From positions 248,001-312,000 of the forward strand of contig NZ_SRLE01000012.1 in assembly GCF_004745945.1 (NCBI RefSeq): a stretch of DNA of 64,000 bases. Reading direction: 5' to 3'. Below the pieces are notes generated by a model that saw only the letters and a program-made list of their open reading frames with translations, was not told the origin of the DNA and made no database searches. The position numbers and the translations under genes are program-made. The stretch is from Mangrovimicrobium sediminis. GTDB lineage: Bacteria; Pseudomonadota; Gammaproteobacteria; Pseudomonadales; Halieaceae. Positions 61,489 to 64,000 of this stretch are shown piece after piece; positions within the stretch are counted from its first letter, which is position 1, and every line of letters starts with the position of its first letter.

Positions 61489-62303
61489 CAATCCTCCGCG
61501 AAAAACAGGGCGTGGCTGTTGGCGTAGGCCTGCGCCAGCAGGGCTTCCACCGGCATGCCCATGCAGGACGCCACCTGCTCGGCGATGAACGGCAGGTAGA
61601 AAGGCGCGTTGGGACGACCGCGGTACGGCACCGGCGTCAGGTAGGGCGCGTCGGTCTCCAGCACTGCCTGTTGCGGCGGCGTGGCGGCGATCACCTCGCG
61701 CACGTTGTCCGCGGCCTTGAAGGTGGCGATGCCGTTGAAGCCGAGCATGAAGCCCTCGCCCAGGCAGTACTGCGCCAGCGCCAGGGATGAGGTGAAACTG
61801 TGGATGACGCCATGCCGTGGCAGGCGGCCGCTGAAGTTGGCGAGGATGGCGCGGGTGTCGTCGTCCGCCTCGCGGGTGTGGATGACCACCGGCAGCTCGA
61901 GGTCGACGGCGATCTGCAGCTGGCGCTCGAAAACTTCGCGCTGCACCGCGCGGTCGGCGTGGTCGTAGTAGTAATCGAGGCCGATCTCGCCCACCGCGAC
62001 CAGGCGCGCGTCGCTGGACAGGGCGCTGCGGATGCGCGCGTCGACCTCGTCGCTGTAGTGCTCCGCCTCGTGCGGGTGAATGCCCTGGGTGCCCCACACG
62101 CGCGGCGAGTGCTGAGCCAGCGCACGCACCGTGTCCAGGTTGCCCGGGGACACGGCGATGGTGACGATCTTCTCCACGCCCACTTCCTCGCTGCGCGCGA
62201 GGGTCGCGTCCAGCGCCTCGGCGTCCAGGTAGTCCAGGTGGCAGTGGGTCTCGACGATGGGCGTATCGAAACGCGGAATGTCCCGCTTGGGCTGCTTGCT
62301 CAT
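61488..62303 (-). CDS. TatD-family metal-dependent hydrolase
   Basis: The 271-residue protein has TIM-barrel amidohydrolase ligands in ETHCHLDYLDAEAL (HxH near residue 20), GEIGLDYYYDHAD, VIHTREADDD and LETDAPYLTPVPYRGRPNAP. This is the TatD group of 3'-5' exonucleases/deoxyribonucleases. ATG 62303 is preceded by an SD-like GAG. It overlaps rapA by four bases, so the two are translationally coupled. Confidence 0.92.
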   Translation of the reverse strand: MSKQPKRDIPRFDTPIVETHCHLDYLDAEALDATLARSEEVGVEKIVTIAVSPGNLDTVRALAQHSPRVWGTQGIHPHEAEHYSDEVDARIRSALSSDARLVAVGEIGLDYYYDHADRAVQREVFERQLQIAVDLELPVVIHTREADDDTRAILANFSGRLPRHGVIHSFTSSLALAQYCLGEGFMLGFNGIATFKAADNVREVIAATPPQQAVLETDAPYLTPVPYRGRPNAPFYLPFIAEQVASCMGMPVEALLAQAYANSHALFFAED

Positions 62304-62323
62304 GACGACAGAGTTGTTCTCGC

Positions 62324-63295
62324 TTACCTCGTTGCGCTGACCCGCTGGCGCAGTTTGCGCGGGTGGGCCGGGCGCAGCTCGCGGATGGTATCGCTGATCT
62401 GCCCCCAGAGCCAATTGTGCAGCGGCGAGTTTTCCGTGCGCTGGTGCGCCACCAGCACGTAGTCGACGATGACATCCGCCAGCGTCGGCAGGGGCAGGGC
62501 GGTGATGCCCTGGCTCAGCGTCTCGTTCTGGGTCAGGTACGAGGGCCCGGGCATATAGTAGTCGGTATTGCGCAGTACTTCGATGGCGGTCATCAGGTGG
62601 GAGATTTCCAGCGAGCCCTGGGCGCGGGCGGAGAGCTGGTCGATCTGCACCAGCAGGCTGCGCTCCTCCGCCTGGTTGCGGTCGGACACGTACAGTCGGA
62701 TCACCGGGTAGTTGTTGAGCGCCTCGAGGTCGCCCGGTGTGCGGCACAGGGGGTGGTTCTCGCGCACCAGGATGGCCGGCGGGCTGCCGCCCAGGCGTTC
62801 CACCCGGAACGCGGGGCCGTAGTGTGCCTGGTTGATGTGCAGGGCGAAGTCGAGGTTGCCCAGCGCCAGCTGCTCCAGCTGGTTCTCCACCCGGGTGACG
62901 ATGCGCAGGTTCAGCCGCGGCGCGCGTTCCTGCAGGCGCTCGGCCAGGGTGGGCAGCAGGGTCACGCCGATGTACTCGGACATGGCGATGGTGATCTCGG
63001 CGTCGGCGCGGGTCGGGTCGAAGCGCTGGCCGCTGACCAGCTGGCTGATGCCGCCGAGGATGTCGCCCAGCTGGTGGGCCAGTTGCAGAGCCCGTGGCGT
63101 GGGTTGCATACGATGGCCGCTGCGCGTGAACAGGGGGTCGTCAAACAGCTCGCGCAGTCGCGACAGGGTCTTGCTCATGGCCGGCTGGGTGATGTGCAGG
63201 CGCTCGGCGGACCGCGACACGCTCCGCTCCTCCAGTAAAACCTGTAATGAAATCAGTAAGTTAAGATCAATCCTGGCGAGCTCGCGGGTATCCAT
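62324..63295 (-). CDS. LysR-family transcriptional regulator
   Basis: The 323-residue protein has an N-terminal winged helix (LNLLISLQVLLEERSVSRSAERLHITQPAMSKTL) and a LysR substrate-binding domain; the arrangement (FDDPLFTRSGHRMQPTPRA) is close to the NodD/LinR-like group. ATG 63295 is 9 bases from a T-N11-A dyad at 63304 to 63318. It lies 20 bases upstream of the TatD gene on the same strand. Effector and targets are unknown. Confidence 0.9.
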   Translation of the reverse strand: MDTRELARIDLNLLISLQVLLEERSVSRSAERLHITQPAMSKTLSRLRELFDDPLFTRSGHRMQPTPRALQLAHQLGDILGGISQLVSGQRFDPTRADAEITIAMSEYIGVTLLPTLAERLQERAPRLNLRIVTRVENQLEQLALGNLDFALHINQAHYGPAFRVERLGGSPPAILVRENHPLCRTPGDLEALNNYPVIRLYVSDRNQAEERSLLVQIDQLSARAQGSLEISHLMTAIEVLRNTDYYMPGPSYLTQNETLSQGITALPLPTLADVIVDYVLVAHQRTENSPLHNWLWGQISDTIRELRPAHPRKLRQRVSATR

Positions 63296-63303
63296 GGCAC
63301 ACT

Positions 63304-63318
63304 ATGAATCTGGTTCAT
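63304..63318. promoter_or_regulatory. Candidate LysR operator dyad
   Basis: ATGAA (63304 to 63308), TCTGG, TTCAT (63314 to 63318) is a perfect dyad with the T-N11-A form of LysR sites. It lies 9 bases upstream of the LysR start codon and fits autoregulation. An AT-rich stretch at 63319 to 63352 next to it is a plausible promoter. Confidence 0.5.
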
Positions 63319-63329
63319 GTTCTTTATGA

Positions 63330-63495
63330 GAATAATACATTAGATACATAGTAATGCGAGCGATAGTATGGATTCCATCGTGAGAGACGAACCCCGGACG
63401 CCGGGTTGACCGACGCCGCCAGGCATTGGTTGAAGGCGCCCCATCCAGGTCCGAACAAGTTGACTTTCCAACCCGCCGTCAGGCGGGTTTTTTTT
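63330..63495 (+). ncRNA. Candidate small RNA, inferred from hairpins and terminator
   Basis: There is no reading frame here, yet the plus strand carries a perfect rho-independent terminator at its end, a stem at 63390 to 63407 (with one bulged C) and a short palindrome ATGGATTCCAT at 63368 to 63378. An AT-rich start zone precedes it. A transcript of about 150 bases that starts near 63340 and ends at 63495 would be a typical small RNA. No known RNA family was recognised. Confidence 0.3.
63470..63495 (+). terminator. Rho-independent terminator on the plus strand
   Basis: AACCCGCC (63470 to 63477), loop GTCA, GGCGGGTT (63482 to 63489), then T to 63495. On the plus strand no gene precedes it within 150 bases, and the two flanking genes are on the minus strand. 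Confidence 0.85.
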
Positions 63496-63520
63496 GCCCG
63501 GGCCCCAGCCCCCGTCCGGT

Positions 63521-64000
63521 TCAGGCGTTGTTCAGGACCATGATGGCGCCGGAGGCCTCCACCGAACCGCGGGTGCGCCACTCGACCACCTCGGCGCAGT
63601 GCTTGTCGGCGCAGCGCTCGGCAATCTCGAAGAACGGCGAGCGTTCCGGGTCGGCGATGAGGATCTGCTTGACCCCGGCCTTGACCGCGCGGTTCACCAG
63701 GTTGGTGACCGGTTTGACCAGTTCGTCCCAGAAGCAGATGTCGGCGGCGATCAGCATGTCGTACTTTTCCAGCTTGCGGGTGCTGAGCTTCTCGAAGCGC
63801 GAGACCAGGTGCTCGGTCTCCACGCCGTTGAGGTCCGCGGTGGCCTGCAGGTAGGGGAAGACCTCCGGATCTGCGTCCACCGAGGTCACTTTTGCGCCGA
63901 GTTCCCGCGCGCACCAGATGCCGGAGATACCCCAGCCGCAGCCCACGTCGAGCACGCGCTTGCAGTGCTCCGGCGGGTTCCGCTTCAGGTAGTCGATGAG
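63521..64000 (-). CDS. Class I SAM-dependent methyltransferase, 5' partial
   Basis: The frame is open from the right window edge to the stop at 63521, so the N-terminus lies outside. The visible part has VLDVGCGWGISGIWCARELGAKVTSVDADP (motif I with the acidic loop end) and later DMLIAADICFWDELVKPV, the motif IV region. The pattern is that of small-molecule or protein methyltransferases with a Rossmann fold (Methyltransf_16/PrmA-like relatives). Upstream residues continue as LIDYLKRNPPEHCKR. Substrate unknown. Confidence 0.82.
   Translation of the reverse strand, partial: LIDYLKRNPPEHCKRVLDVGCGWGISGIWCARELGAKVTSVDADPEVFPYLQATADLNGVETEHLVSRFEKLSTRKLEKYDMLIAADICFWDELVKPVTNLVNRAVKAGVKQILIADPERSPFFEIAERCADKHCAEVVEWRTRGSVEASGAIMVLNNA

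Noticed and set aside
61489..62475. 5' extension of the RapA frame
   Set aside because: It is out of frame with, and overlaps, the TatD gene; RapA similarity begins at 61488.

Overview
The window is a high-GC chromosomal segment of a gammaproteobacterium. The gene set (exosortase D-like protein with EpsI domain, GspA/GspB, LLM-type oxidoreductase, CoA-transferase/acyl-CoA genes, ketopantoate-reductase-like gene, RapA, Ppx) and the sulfated-polysaccharide genes fit a marine member of the Halieaceae (OM60/NOR5) or a close relative. That placement is inference from gene content; no rRNA gene or phylogenetic marker was analysed.

Region 1 (1 to about 9,400) is a cell-surface polysaccharide locus of visibly lower GC than the rest. 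It holds a truncated Wzy/ligase-type polymerase, three different sulfotransferases, a pyruvyl transferase, a Wzx flippase and a GT4 glycosyltransferase, on both strands. It ends in a 1.4 kb stretch with no convincing gene. Region 2 (9,398 to 15,764) is an exosortase locus: an exosortase fused to EpsI, a WecA/MraY-like sugar-phosphate transferase, a large TPR lipoprotein of the PrsT type, and a small secreted protein with an exosortase-like C-terminal tail. Region 3 (16,089 to 23,538) holds an HD-GYP protein with an altered metal motif, the type II secretion assembly pair gspAB, three copies of a palindromic repeat, an ammonium transporter and exopolyphosphatase.

Region 4 (23,695 to 34,339) starts with an acyl-CoA dehydrogenase. 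It then carries a compact seven-gene minus-strand operon: a DUF1445 protein, pxpA, pxpB, pxpC, a DUF4392 protein, a D-amino acid transaminase and alanine racemase. Together these look like a D-amino acid to 5-oxoproline to glutamate route, with the two halves of the animal D-glutamate cyclase encoded as separate genes. This is the most interesting system in the window. It is followed by a probable adenylate-forming pseudoenzyme, a LysR regulator and a fatty acid hydroxylase/sterol desaturase-family protein that share a strong dyad.

Region 5 (34,406 to 54,075) contains a PanE-like reductase, a cytochrome c, an RND pump with its adaptor, a patatin with a histone-H1-like repeat tail, a CBS protein, a pteridine-reductase-like SDR, a Kef-type antiporter, a second exosortase-like tail protein, an APH-fold kinase, an LLM oxidoreductase, a SprT-like protein, a DUF748 protein, and an AraC regulator with a diguanylate cyclase. 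Region 6 (54,412 to 64,000) has an acyl-CoA degradation set (SDR, CaiB-type, enoyl-CoA hydratase), an ABHD10-like hydrolase, an unknown lipoprotein, RapA and a TatD hydrolase in overlapping frames, a LysR regulator and a truncated methyltransferase. I saw no tRNA, rRNA, CRISPR array, integrase or intact transposase.
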